NCBI GenBank assembly: GCA_902363735.1
Contig: CABJBA010000014.1
Span: 1 to 57,380 of the forward strand
Direction of reading: 5' to 3'
DNA from: Clostridiaceae bacterium
Lineage (GTDB): Bacteria; Bacillota; Clostridia; Lachnospirales; Lachnospiraceae
DNA: 57,380 nucleotides
The position numbers and the translations under genes were made by a program. The first letter of the stretch is position 1, and each line of letters opens with the position of its first letter. Under the pieces are notes generated by a model. It saw nothing but the letters and a program-made list of their open reading frames with translations. It ran no database searches and had not been told where the DNA came from. Of the stretch, positions 46,882-55,795 are shown piece by piece.

Positions 46882-48555
46882 CTAAATATTAGCAAGCCTT
46901 TCAAACAGGCTGTTTATTTCAATCTGCCCATATCCCCATACATTATTGGGATAAACATTTGTGGAAGTGCGGACGGCTCCCCGTATTATCAGCCGGTTTA
47001 CATCATTCCCCGTAATGGTGGTATAATTCCCCCTGGGAACGGCCCATTCAAAAACCATGGCAACAACACCTGCCCCATGGGAAGCTGCGCATCCGCTTCC
47101 TGTTATGACACCGTACCTGCCTCCCGGAACGGCACATGTAAGCTCATAACCAGGGGCTGCAATATCCGGTTTAATAAAGCCGGTTCTTGTATAACCTCTG
47201 CCGGATTCCGGTAAAATGCTGTCATTAAACTGATTGTAGGCGGTAACAGCCAGAGGATGCATAGAGGTTCCAGGAGCGGTTATGGTGGTATCTGTATTAG
47301 ATCTTAAAAAAAAGGTTGCCTCTGATATTAAATCTCCTGACGGCATCCATATATGAAACGAAAAAGGCTCTTCATCAATATTCCGTACCCGTATACCCCA
47401 GGTTCCTGGAGCGGGGTCCTGAAAGCGCATCAGGATCATAGGATCTCCCGTTTCCTCTTCAAAGAGAAAGTTGTTGATCCAGACCTGGCTTTCGTCTTCT
47501 CCTAAAGAAAACTGGCTGCATCCTCCCAGGGTAGGCAGTACTTCGCTGGTGGCTTCTCTGTTGGGAGCTGTTATCTGAATAGCAAGTCTGGCCGGGGCAA
47601 AGGTCCACAGCTCTAAAGAAAATAATTTGTCATTGGTTCCTACCGTAAACTCTACTTCATTATAAAAAGGGGCTGCTGTGGTATTGTTATAATAATGTCT
47701 GCGTTTATTTGCCTCATTTCCTGATGAAATGGTGATTCCTGTATGTGGAAGCTGGGAAAGATAATTGGTAAAATAGCTGGTCGCTCCTCGCCCGTCATGA
47801 CTGGACTGATTTGTTCCCATTGCAATACAGATGGCAATGGGACGATTCAGGCTCTGGGCATAGGAAGTCACATAATTTAATCCGATGATTAAGTCCGACT
47901 CTTGATAGCATTCCGCATTTTCCGGCACAAAAAAAATTTTCTTTAAGTTGTTTTTTGCCTGTTTCAGCTTTACGATCAGCAAATCAGCCTCAGGAACAAC
48001 GCCGCTGAAAGCTTCCTCAGCATTGGCTTTTCCTGCAGCCACACTGGCTATGGCTGTGCCGTGTCCGTTGGTATCTGCTGAAGGAACAACAGACAAAGGA
48101 TTTTCTGTTTTTAATGCGGTATTGATAATATCTCTTGAATACTCTGTTCCATAGGTAAATCCTGCCGGAGGAATCCCATCCTTCAGAGTCTGATCCCATA
48201 TAGAAAGAATACGGGTGGTTCCATCATTATATCGGAATGCCTGATGCTGGTAATCAATACCGGTATCCAGAATCGCCACAATAATACCACGTCCGAATAA
48301 AGCCAGATAAGGATTTCTCTGCACTGTTCCAACACCGGACTTTTCCAGGCTGATGGTGGAACTGAGGGTAAGTACAGAGGGAAATGCGTTATAAGGATAT
48401 ACTCCCAAGTCACATGGATTCATGGCGGAAACGGGAACATGGACCAGGGAATGCCGGAAATTCATATTTGTTATGTTGTCCCCGGTATCATAAGCCGGAA
48501 TCATACCATTGCTTATAATGATATCATAGTAATTATCATCTACTACTTTTTCCAT
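46882..48555 (-). CDS. Csp-like S8 (subtilisin-family) protein, catalytic Ser missing
   Basis: A 557-residue S8 protein without a signal peptide, resembling the clostridial germination proteases CspA/B/C. Asp (ILDTGIDYQHQ, near 97) and His (GHGTAIASV, near 166) of the triad are present, as is SSGNEAN around the oxyanion Asn. The Ser motif, normally GTS-x-A-x-P, reads TGSGCAASHGAG near 483-494, with Gly at the Ser position. Like CspC it may be a pseudoprotease that senses or regulates. GGGGGG precedes the ATG at 48555. Divergent from its paralog. Confidence 0.88.
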   Translation of the reverse strand: MEKVVDDNYYDIIISNGMIPAYDTGDNITNMNFRHSLVHVPVSAMNPCDLGVYPYNAFPSVLTLSSTISLEKSGVGTVQRNPYLALFGRGIIVAILDTGIDYQHQAFRYNDGTTRILSIWDQTLKDGIPPAGFTYGTEYSRDIINTALKTENPLSVVPSADTNGHGTAIASVAAGKANAEEAFSGVVPEADLLIVKLKQAKNNLKKIFFVPENAECYQESDLIIGLNYVTSYAQSLNRPIAICIAMGTNQSSHDGRGATSYFTNYLSQLPHTGITISSGNEANKRRHYYNNTTAAPFYNEVEFTVGTNDKLFSLELWTFAPARLAIQITAPNREATSEVLPTLGGCSQFSLGEDESQVWINNFLFEEETGDPMILMRFQDPAPGTWGIRVRNIDEEPFSFHIWMPSGDLISEATFFLRSNTDTTITAPGTSMHPLAVTAYNQFNDSILPESGRGYTRTGFIKPDIAAPGYELTCAVPGGRYGVITGSGCAASHGAGVVAMVFEWAVPRGNYTTITGNDVNRLIIRGAVRTSTNVYPNNVWGYGQIEINSLFERLANI

Positions 48556-48721
48556 GGACAGGCCCCCCTGCATTTTGTAAATGGCACATATGATATATTT
48601 TATGCACAGAATTCCTTTTTATGAGCCCGGAAAACTTCCAGGTCATCTTCATTCATATCGCCCGCCTGGCCGCATAAACTGTATCATATGCTCGAATCAA
48701 TTTGCTCAGGGAGATTTCATT

Positions 48722-50398
48722 ATGAAAAAAATTTTAGATAATAATTACTATGATCTGATTATCAACAATCTTCTGATCTCCTCCTTTAGCGAAATCAGCG
48801 ATGTAACTCCGCTGAATGACCGTCTTTCTCTGGTGCATGTTTTTGTGGAAAATATGCAGCCTTGTGACTTGGGACTTTATCCATACCATCTATTTCCTTC
48901 CCTTTTTGTTCCCACTTCTGCCATTGACTGTAACGGCAGCACCATCGCCGCCCCCCCTCCTGCTTTAAATGATCCTTTGTATGGAAAGGATATTATACTG
49001 GGTGTTGTGGACACCGGTATTGATTACCAGCATCCTGCTTTTCTAAAAGAAGATAAGACCACCCGGATTCTTTCCATATGGGATCAGACCATACAGGAGG
49101 GCCTTCCACCTTACGGATTTACCTTTGGTACGGAATATACCAGTACCCACATCAACGAAGCTCTCCGACAGGAATTCCCCCTTTCCCTTGTTCCCACTAC
49201 TGATTTTCTGGGCCATGGAACTGCCATTGCAAGTATTGCCGCTGGTACTCCTGATGCAGAGCACTCCTTTAACAGTGTTGTCCCAGAAGCAGATTTGGCG
49301 GTTGTGAAACTAAAGGAAGCCAAAAACAGCTTAAAAAAAATCTTCTGTGTTCCAGAGGATAAACTCTGTTATCAGGAATCTGACATTATTCTTGGGATCC
49401 GGTATCTAGTTTCCATAGCCCAGAAATCCAAAAAGGCCCTTGTCATCTGCATTGCTGTGGGAAGCAGTCAGGGCAGCCATGACGGCCTTGGAGTATTAAG
49501 CAGTTACCTGGACACTCTTGTCCAGTTTCCCAAAAATGGTTTTTCCGTATCAGCTGGAAACGAAGCAAATAATAAAAGGCATTTTTACAACGAAACACTA
49601 TCACCGCCTTTTCTCCATGAATTTCAGTTAAATATAGGGAAGGAAGACAAAGAATTTGCTATGGAGCTTTGGACCCAGGTTCCGGGAAGGCTTTCCATTG
49701 AAATCTCTTCTCCCAACCAGGAAACCACTCCCTTTTTCTATCCCTCCTTTGATATATGCCATAATTTTGAATTTAAAAACAGCAGCAGTCAGGTCATAGT
49801 AAATAATATGATATTTGAACGCAACACCGGGGACCAGCTTATTTTGCTAAGATTTAAAAATGCTTTTCCAGGAATCTGGCACATTTTGGTTCACAGTACA
49901 GAAAACGAACCTTTTTCCTTCCACTCCTGGCTCCCCGCAGGAAACTTAATCTCAGACAAAACCTTTTTTTTAAGTCCCAATCCAGATACAACAATAACCG
50001 CTCCTGCCAACAGCAGGCATGCCATGGCTGTTACCGCTTACAATCAGATAACCGGAAACATTTTAGATGAATCCAGCAGAGGTTATTCCAGAAAAGGGCT
50101 GGTCAAACCCAACATTGCTGCTCCAGGATATCAGATTCCCTGCGCCCTTCCGGGAGGGAACTACGGAACATTAACCGGTACAGGAGCCGCAGCTGCTTCG
50201 GCAGCAGGCGCCGTGGCCGTTATCTTCCAATGGACCCAGACCACCGGGAACCTTACGGATATGGCCGGTGAACAGGCCAGCCGGCTTCTTATAAGAGGTG
50301 CAAGAAGAATCAGCGCATTTTCTTATCCTAACAATATATGGGGAAACGGCCAGCTGGATTTGTACAATACTCTGGAACGAATTCTTTTGGTCATATAA
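48722..50398 (+). CDS. Csp-like S8 (subtilisin-family) protein, catalytic Ser missing
   Basis: A 558-residue paralog of the preceding protein (the N-termini MEKVVDDNYYD and MKKILDNNYYD align, as do the lengths). Asp (GVVDTGIDYQHP, near 97) and His (GHGTAIASIAAG, near 165) are kept, but the Ser motif reads LTGTGAAAASAAG near 484-496, again Gly for Ser. It follows GGGAGATTTC before the ATG at 48722. Probably a pseudoprotease acting with its neighbour; a spore-related role is inferred only by analogy. Confidence 0.88.
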   Translation: MKKILDNNYYDLIINNLLISSFSEISDVTPLNDRLSLVHVFVENMQPCDLGLYPYHLFPSLFVPTSAIDCNGSTIAAPPPALNDPLYGKDIILGVVDTGIDYQHPAFLKEDKTTRILSIWDQTIQEGLPPYGFTFGTEYTSTHINEALRQEFPLSLVPTTDFLGHGTAIASIAAGTPDAEHSFNSVVPEADLAVVKLKEAKNSLKKIFCVPEDKLCYQESDIILGIRYLVSIAQKSKKALVICIAVGSSQGSHDGLGVLSSYLDTLVQFPKNGFSVSAGNEANNKRHFYNETLSPPFLHEFQLNIGKEDKEFAMELWTQVPGRLSIEISSPNQETTPFFYPSFDICHNFEFKNSSSQVIVNNMIFERNTGDQLILLRFKNAFPGIWHILVHSTENEPFSFHSWLPAGNLISDKTFFLSPNPDTTITAPANSRHAMAVTAYNQITGNILDESSRGYSRKGLVKPNIAAPGYQIPCALPGGNYGTLTGTGAAAASAAGAVAVIFQWTQTTGNLTDMAGEQASRLLIRGARRISAFSYPNNIWGNGQLDLYNTLERILLVI

Positions 50399-50420
50399 TA
50401 TAATTGATAACCATGCAAGC

Positions 50421-50465
50421 AAAAAGGAACTGTTTTGTACCCCAGTACATACAGTTCCTTTCTTA
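50421..50465. terminator. Terminator between second subtilase and mscL
   Basis: AAGGAACTGT (50424-50433) pairs with ACAGTTCCTT (50451-50460); an inner GTAC/GTAC pair extends the stem. A- and T-runs flank it, so it can serve both convergent genes. Confidence 0.88.
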
Positions 50466-50478
50466 TTAAAAGACAAAT

Positions 50479-50952
50479 TTACTGGTTGTCCAACTGGCTT
50501 GTGCAATACGGACAGCGAGTGGCATTGATATCCACTGGTTTAAGGCAATAAGGACAATTTTTTTCCTTAGGTGCCGCAGGTGCTGCTTCTGGCTTTTTAC
50601 CATACAGGGAATTGATTGCCTTGATCATCACAAATATAACCACAGCCATAATAAAGAAATTAATCACGGCTGTAACAAATGCACCGTAGGCAAATACCGG
50701 CCCAAGAGCCTGGGCGGCTTCTAAGGTAGAAACATCTGCAGCCTGGGGAGCATCATATAAAAGGAGGAACTTTCCGGAAAAATCCACGCCTCCCGTAACT
50801 GTTCCGATCAGGGGAGAAATAATATCTTTTACCAGCGAATTAACAATACCCTGAAAGGCAGCACCAATAATTACACCGACAGCCAGATCCACAACATTTC
50901 CCCGTAAAATAAACTCTTTAAATTCATTGATCATTCCTTTTGTTTTTCCCAT
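50479..50952 (-). CDS. mscL: Large-conductance mechanosensitive channel with zinc-ribbon tail
   Basis: A 157-residue MscL. The pore helix NVVDLAVGVIIGAAFQGIVN (about residues 19-38) and a second helix (about 87-108) are conserved. The C-terminal 35 residues carry an added zinc ribbon, CPYCLKPVDINATRCPYC, not found in the E. coli channel. It releases solutes on osmotic down-shock. The start at 50952 follows GAGAGGAG. Confidence 0.95.
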   Translation of the reverse strand: MGKTKGMINEFKEFILRGNVVDLAVGVIIGAAFQGIVNSLVKDIISPLIGTVTGGVDFSGKFLLLYDAPQAADVSTLEAAQALGPVFAYGAFVTAVINFFIMAVVIFVMIKAINSLYGKKPEAAPAAPKEKNCPYCLKPVDINATRCPYCTSQLDNQ

Positions 50953-51053
50953 AAATACAGCTCCTCTCAAAGTAGCTTCATAATATTATACATCATATTT
51001 TACTGTTCCAAACAAGGAATGTCAAGGCAGATATTACCCATAAAATGGGAGGA

Positions 51054-51079
51054 GCCGGTGAAATGTGGGTTTCACCGGC
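51054..51079. other. Perfect 10-bp inverted repeat between mscL and pfp
   Basis: GCCGGTGAAA (51054-51063) and TTTCACCGGC (51070-51079) are exact reverse complements around TGTGGG. No clear T-tract follows on either strand. It could be an operator or an RNA hairpin. The rest of the gap 50953-51242 shows nothing else recognisable. Confidence 0.8.
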
Positions 51080-51242
51080 GAGTTATGAAAAAAAGTCTTA
51101 AATTATTAAACAAGTCTTGGCGTTGTTCTTGTTTATAAATTCATTATAGACCTAAGATGTGAAAAAAGTTTGGAGAAGATGTAAATAATATTTGTACGTC
51201 TTATGAAGAAACTGTGAAGTGCAAAGATTTTGGATAATGCCG

Positions 51243-51271
51243 TTGCAAAGAAACATATTATATTATAGAAT
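51243..51271 (+). promoter_or_regulatory. Promoter of the phosphofructokinase gene
   Basis: TTGCAA (51243-51248), 17 bp, TAGAAT (51266-51271), about 40 bp before the ATG at 51316. Confidence 0.6.
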
Positions 51272-51315
51272 AGAGACGATGCCCATGGCATATGCAAACT
51301 TGGAGGATATTTTAC

Positions 51316-52536
51316 ATGAAGAAAAATGCAATCGTAGGACAATCCGGCGGCCCCACTGCTGTGATCAACGCAAGCCTTTACGGCGTCATCAAGGAAGGGA
51401 TGTGCCGGGAAGAAATCGGCCGGGTATACGGCATGATCAACGGTATTGAAGGCTTCATGTCCGGCAATTACATGGATTTAACAAAGGATTTGACAGAAGA
51501 GGAGCTGGAGCTTCTTAAATTAACTCCTGCCGCCTACCTAGGCTCCTGCCGCTATAAACTTCCCGACGATCTGTCTTCGCCTTTCTACCCAGCCCTTTTT
51601 GAAAAATTCAGGACTATGGAAATCGGATACTTTTTTTACATCGGCGGAAATGATTCTATGGATACAGTAAGCAAGCTTTCCCGGTATGCCGCCCACCACC
51701 AAAGCGATATCCGCTTTATCGGCATTCCAAAAACCATTGACAACGATCTGATTCTTACAGACCATACTCCCGGATACGGAAGTGCTGCAAAGTATGTGGC
51801 TGATACAGTACGGGAAATTGTTTTGGACGCATCTGTTTATCAGAAAAAATCCGTTACGATCATCGAACTCATGGGACGCCATGCAGGCTGGCTCACTGCT
51901 GCCAGTGCTTTAGCCAGAAAATTTAAAGGGGACAATCCCCTTCTCATCTACCTGCCTGAAACAGCTTTTGAGTTTGAAGAGTTTTCTTCCAATATAGAAA
52001 CCGCCTTTCATAAGAACAACGCCCTTGTTATCTGTGTTTCCGAAGGTCTTTCTAACGGCAGCGGAAAATTTATCTGCGAATATACAGATGAGGTTCCTGT
52101 CGACAGCTTTGGCCACAAAACGCTGACAGGAACTGCAAAAATGTTGGAAAGCTTTGTCCGCAGCCGTTTCGAGGGCGTAAAGGTCCGTTCCGTTGAACTG
52201 AATGTGAGCCAGCGCTGCAGCGGAATGCTGGCTTCTGCAACCGATATTGAGGAAGCCGCAAATGCCGGTTCAGAAGGTGTAAAAGCTGCTTTAAAGGGCG
52301 TAACAGGTATGATGATTTCCTTTCACCGCACCGGAAACTCTCCCTATTCCATGGAATGCACGACTGTTGACGTCAATCAGGTATGCAACCAGGAAAAGCC
52401 TTTTCCAAGCCAGTGGATCTGTGGCAACGGAACCGATGTGACAGACGATTTTCTGGAATATGTCCTTCCTTTGATCCAGGGTGAGGTTCAAAGAAAAATG
52501 GAGGATGGAAGACCCCTGTATTTATACAGGAAGTAA
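51316..52536 (+). CDS. pfp: Diphosphate-dependent 6-phosphofructokinase
   Basis: Converts fructose 6-phosphate and PPi to fructose 1,6-bisphosphate reversibly. In the 406 residues, GGPTAVINAS (about 10-19) binds phosphate. IGGNDSMDT (about 107-115) has Asp where ATP-dependent enzymes have Gly. GIPKTIDNDL (about 135-144) carries the Lys typical of PPi-dependent types. ELMGRHAGW (about 184-192) binds the sugar phosphate. GGAGG lies about 9 bp before the ATG at 51316. Confidence 0.9.
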   Translation: MKKNAIVGQSGGPTAVINASLYGVIKEGMCREEIGRVYGMINGIEGFMSGNYMDLTKDLTEEELELLKLTPAAYLGSCRYKLPDDLSSPFYPALFEKFRTMEIGYFFYIGGNDSMDTVSKLSRYAAHHQSDIRFIGIPKTIDNDLILTDHTPGYGSAAKYVADTVREIVLDASVYQKKSVTIIELMGRHAGWLTAASALARKFKGDNPLLIYLPETAFEFEEFSSNIETAFHKNNALVICVSEGLSNGSGKFICEYTDEVPVDSFGHKTLTGTAKMLESFVRSRFEGVKVRSVELNVSQRCSGMLASATDIEEAANAGSEGVKAALKGVTGMMISFHRTGNSPYSMECTTVDVNQVCNQEKPFPSQWICGNGTDVTDDFLEYVLPLIQGEVQRKMEDGRPLYLYRK

Positions 52537-52557
52537 TATTAATGTTTTTGTATTCCC

Positions 52558-52599
52558 AAAAGGCTCAGCAGCTGATTCAGAACTGCTGTGCCTTTTTTT
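52558..52599 (+). terminator. Terminator of the phosphofructokinase gene
   Basis: AAAGGC-T-CAGCAG pairs with CTGCTG-T-GCCTTT around a 12-nt loop, followed by a run of seven T. Confidence 0.92.
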
Positions 52600-52723
52600 C
52601 ATTTCTTCTTACTGCGCTATTTTCCCGGTTTATACTTGATTTTTCATGTATTTTTTGGAAGCATGTCTCATATACTTTAAATAAAATGTTTTAACTTTAA
52701 ACATTTATAGGAGAGCTCAAACA

Positions 52724-54367
52724 ATGAACGAAGAATCCTTCTTAGACCGAATTCCTTGCGGAATACTGAAGCTTAAAACCGATCAATGCTTTACTGTCCT
52801 TTACTGTAATTCAATGATCAATGCGTGGTTTCAGACTCCTGCCCTTCTGGAGGACATGGTAATAGAGGCAGATTATCCCATGCTATCAGAAGGGATACGC
52901 AAATACTTATTGACACAGGCAGATACAGCAGAATATGAATTCAGAGCAAAAAAGCACAAACCATATATGTGGTATTCTATGCAGATCAGGTATGAACCTG
53001 AAGAAAACATATTATACTGCTCTCTTTCTGATGTAACATATCCGAAAATGCTTCAGGAACAGCTGCGGATACGGGAGGAACAATACCGATTGGCAAGCCA
53101 GCATTCTGGCAGCCTTGTGAGTATTTATGACATCCCCTCCAGAACACTGACACCATCTCCTGAATTTTCCAAAACCTTTCCAGTTCCCTATACTCAACCT
53201 CTTTCTTCTGAATCGCTGGCAGAAAACGGCCTGGTACATAAGGAAAGTGTTCTGGAGGCTTGGGATCTTTATAAAAATATGGATCAGGGAATTCCCGACG
53301 GAAAATCTATCCTGCGTCTGAAAACAGCTTGCGGAAGCTACCGCTGGTATTCTGCCCGTTACTCCCTGATATATACGGAAGACGAAAAGCCCTTGAGAGG
53401 AATTATATCTTATCAGGATATTACAGACCAGTACGAAAAAGAACTTGCCTATCAACGTTGGATGGAGTATATGGAAGAGCAGAAAAAAGACTGCATCGGC
53501 TATTATGAATACAATTTAAAATTTGACTTGTTTGAAGAAATCATAGGGGAAACCACTCAGACCATGCCAGAAAACATTTCCAATTCATTTTCTGATATGA
53601 TAAATTACATTGCAGAACATCGTATTTTTGAGGAGGATAAAGAACTTTATTTAAAATTCTTTAATAAAAATCAGCTTCTTTATAACTATTACAGGGGCAG
53701 CCGCTCCCTGCGGTTAGAACACCGCCGCTTAAGGCAGGATGGGACGGTTTACTGGGGACTTGGCCTTATCCAGCTTGTTTCAGATCCTTATACAGATACC
53801 ATCAAGGCTTTTATTTTCATCAAGGATATAGATAAGTCCAAACAGGAGGCATTAAGCCTGCAGGAGATGTCGGAGCGGGATTCCCTCACCGGTCTTTTAA
53901 ACAGAGCTGCCGCCATACGGACAATTCGCAGCATATTAAAAGACAGCCAGGGGCACCATATCCTTATCATGCTGGATATTGACCGTTTTAAGCAGCTTAA
54001 TGACAAATACGGGCATATGTTTGGGGATAAAGCCCTTCACCGGGCTGCTTCAAGACTAAAATCGGCCCTAAGGCGTGATGACGTATCAGGCCGTTTGGGA
54101 GGAGATGAATTTATTATTCTTTTAAAAGACGTATCTTATTGTATGGATTTATATTCAAGACTGGAAAAGTTCTGCCTCCTTATCTCCAGTTCCTTAGAAC
54201 CAGAAGCATTTATTTCCTGCAGTATGGGAACAGCGGCATATCCGGAGGATGGAACCACCTTTGAAGAGTTGTATGAAAAGGCGGATATTGCACTTTACCA
54301 CGCAAAGTCCCAGGGGAGGAACCAGTATGCGGTTTATGAGTCCGGAATGTCCATGCCCAATCAATGA
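52724..54367 (+). CDS. PAS-domain diguanylate cyclase
   Basis: A 547-residue soluble signalling protein. Two or three PAS-like domains occupy about residues 5-370, then a GGDEF domain (about 380-540). The active-site GGDEF is intact in RLGGDEFIILL, and five residues before it lies RRDD, matching the RxxD inhibitory site for c-di-GMP. It makes c-di-GMP from two GTP; no EAL domain is present. AGGAGAG precedes the ATG. Monocistronic, ended by a strong terminator. The signal it senses is unknown. Confidence 0.92.
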   Translation: MNEESFLDRIPCGILKLKTDQCFTVLYCNSMINAWFQTPALLEDMVIEADYPMLSEGIRKYLLTQADTAEYEFRAKKHKPYMWYSMQIRYEPEENILYCSLSDVTYPKMLQEQLRIREEQYRLASQHSGSLVSIYDIPSRTLTPSPEFSKTFPVPYTQPLSSESLAENGLVHKESVLEAWDLYKNMDQGIPDGKSILRLKTACGSYRWYSARYSLIYTEDEKPLRGIISYQDITDQYEKELAYQRWMEYMEEQKKDCIGYYEYNLKFDLFEEIIGETTQTMPENISNSFSDMINYIAEHRIFEEDKELYLKFFNKNQLLYNYYRGSRSLRLEHRRLRQDGTVYWGLGLIQLVSDPYTDTIKAFIFIKDIDKSKQEALSLQEMSERDSLTGLLNRAAAIRTIRSILKDSQGHHILIMLDIDRFKQLNDKYGHMFGDKALHRAASRLKSALRRDDVSGRLGGDEFIILLKDVSYCMDLYSRLEKFCLLISSSLEPEAFISCSMGTAAYPEDGTTFEELYEKADIALYHAKSQGRNQYAVYESGMSMPNQ

Positions 54368-54373
54368 TTACGA

Positions 54374-54423
54374 AAAAGCAGCATGTCAGGATTAAGAATA
54401 TTATCCGACATGCTGCTTTTTTA
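54374..54423. terminator. Terminator between GGDEF gene and CDP-alcohol transferase
   Basis: AAAGCAGCATGTC pairs with GACATGCTGCTTT around a loop of about 18 nt, flanked by A- and T-runs. Works for both convergent genes. Confidence 0.9.
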
Positions 54424-54430
54424 TAAAAAT

Positions 54431-55006
54431 TCATTCTGCTTTACTCTTCTGTTCCTCATCATTCCTTATAAATATGCTTTTCCGGTTGGCATCATATTCC
54501 TTAAAGGTTAAGAGAATAGCCATTTCTTCTATAGAGGAAGCCACAGAAATAAAACAAAGCACAATTCCAGGAATCAATAAAACCATATTGAAAATAAGAA
54601 CAACCGAAACATATAAATATAAAAGGATACCGGCAGTTTTGTTTCCCCATGTATGCATGATTCCCCATGTTTTAAATCTCACCTTTGTGATTATGAAATT
54701 AATAATTCTTAAAATCGTGACGACGACTATACCAAAGCTCGCCCACGAAATCTCAATTATATTTGTATAAACAATCAACAGATAAAAGACAGTTCCGCAG
54801 AAAGCAGCATCACCTAAACTATCCAGCTGTTCTCCAAGCCTTGTCTCTAACCGGAAACGGCGAGCTAAATATCCATCCGCCACATCACTAATACCACACA
54901 AAAAATATCCTGCCATAAACAAACCCGGGTGATGAAACAGAAATATCAAAATAATAGAAATCATCAGCCGGATTAAAGAAATACTGTTGGGTACGTGTTT
55001 TATAAT
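54431..55006 (-). CDS. CDP-alcohol phosphatidyltransferase (PgsA-like), ATT start
   Basis: A 191-residue membrane enzyme joining a CDP-lipid and an alcohol, as in phosphatidylglycerophosphate synthase. The signature D-x2-DG-x2-AR-x8-G-x3-D-x3-D is present in DVADGYLARRF and GEQLDSLGD. The first ATG (54964) has no ribosome binding site and would cut off the conserved N-terminus. The frame continues upstream as KHVPNSISLIRL, and AAGGAG lies 7 bp before an ATT at 55006, which is therefore the likely initiator. Specific alcohol unknown. Confidence 0.85.
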   Translation of the reverse strand: MIKHVPNSISLIRLMISIILIFLFHHPGLFMAGYFLCGISDVADGYLARRFRLETRLGEQLDSLGDAAFCGTVFYLLIVYTNIIEISWASFGIVVVTILRIINFIITKVRFKTWGIMHTWGNKTAGILLYLYVSVVLIFNMVLLIPGIVLCFISVASSIEEMAILLTFKEYDANRKSIFIRNDEEQKSKAE

Positions 55007-55200
55007 TAGAATTCTCCTTTCGGCAGATTATCAAAGGATACAGTGTTCTTTAGAAATCCATTGTCTCCTGCTTATCCCTATGATACCAGAATCTTATACC
55101 CATAATACCATGTATTTCCCCATAAATAAAGAATGTGGTGTAAATACATTTTAAATATTTAAGGGGCTTTTCCGGCTGATAATGGTTAAAGACATAGCAT

Positions 55201-55686
55201 CTAACGTCCGGACTCTTTGGAAGAATTCGCTGAACGTAATAGCTTATCTAAGAATTGTGTGGCCTCTCCGTTAAACTTCCATGAAATACCGAACTTGTCA
55301 ATCAGCAATCCAAAACATCCAGACCAAGGAGTTTCTGACAGTGGCATGATTACGGTACCGTCAACAGAGAGGTTGTTGAAGTAGCGCTCTAAGGTTTCCT
55401 TGTCCATGTCAATCAGACTGATCAGAATGTTGTTTCCAATTTTGACGTTCCCGGTAAAGGCCTGCATAGAAGGAGGCACATCCGACAGCATGATCCGATT
55501 TCCCGAAAACGTAAGGTCGGCCTCCATGATCATATCCTGCTCTTCTTCCGGTCTCGGATAGTTGGGGTCTTGCCCAAAGTCCTTAAATCGCACTTTCTTT
55601 ACGCTATCAGCGTTCAACGCTGTCCGATAGAACTCTAAAGCCTTAGCTGCGTTTCCACCGAACTGCAAATAAGCAATTGCTTTCAT
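55201..55686 (-). CDS. VOC-superfamily (PhnB/glyoxalase-like) protein
   Basis: A 161-residue vicinal-oxygen-chelate protein; AYLQFGGNAAKALEFYR at the N-terminus and TPWSGCFGLLIDKFGISWKF near the C-terminus are typical of PhnB-like members. Substrate unknown. Divergent from a YafY-type regulator with overlapping promoters in the 109-bp gap, a common regulator-target arrangement. Confidence 0.9.
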   Translation of the reverse strand: MKAIAYLQFGGNAAKALEFYRTALNADSVKKVRFKDFGQDPNYPRPEEEQDMIMEADLTFSGNRIMLSDVPPSMQAFTGNVKIGNNILISLIDMDKETLERYFNNLSVDGTVIMPLSETPWSGCFGLLIDKFGISWKFNGEATQFLDKLLRSANSSKESGR

Positions 55687-55721
55687 AATAATGTCCTCCT
55701 ATAAAAATAATATGTTGGGAA

Positions 55722-55779
55722 TTGTACTTGTTCCCGTAACTAGAGTATAATGGATGGTAGGTGACATATGTATGTCGCC
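55722..55779 (+). promoter_or_regulatory. Divergent promoter and operator, YafY gene and VOC gene
   Basis: Plus strand: TTGTAC (55722-55727), 18 bp, TATAAT (55746-55751). Just downstream, 55760-55779 is an imperfect 20-bp palindrome (half-sites GGTGACATAT and GTATGTCGCC, eight of ten pairs). It lies between the -10 box and the AGGAGG of the regulator gene and could be its autoregulatory operator. An opposing TACAAT-like -10 for the VOC gene overlaps the same stretch. Confidence 0.65.
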
Positions 55780-55795
55780 ATTACAGGAGGTACTT

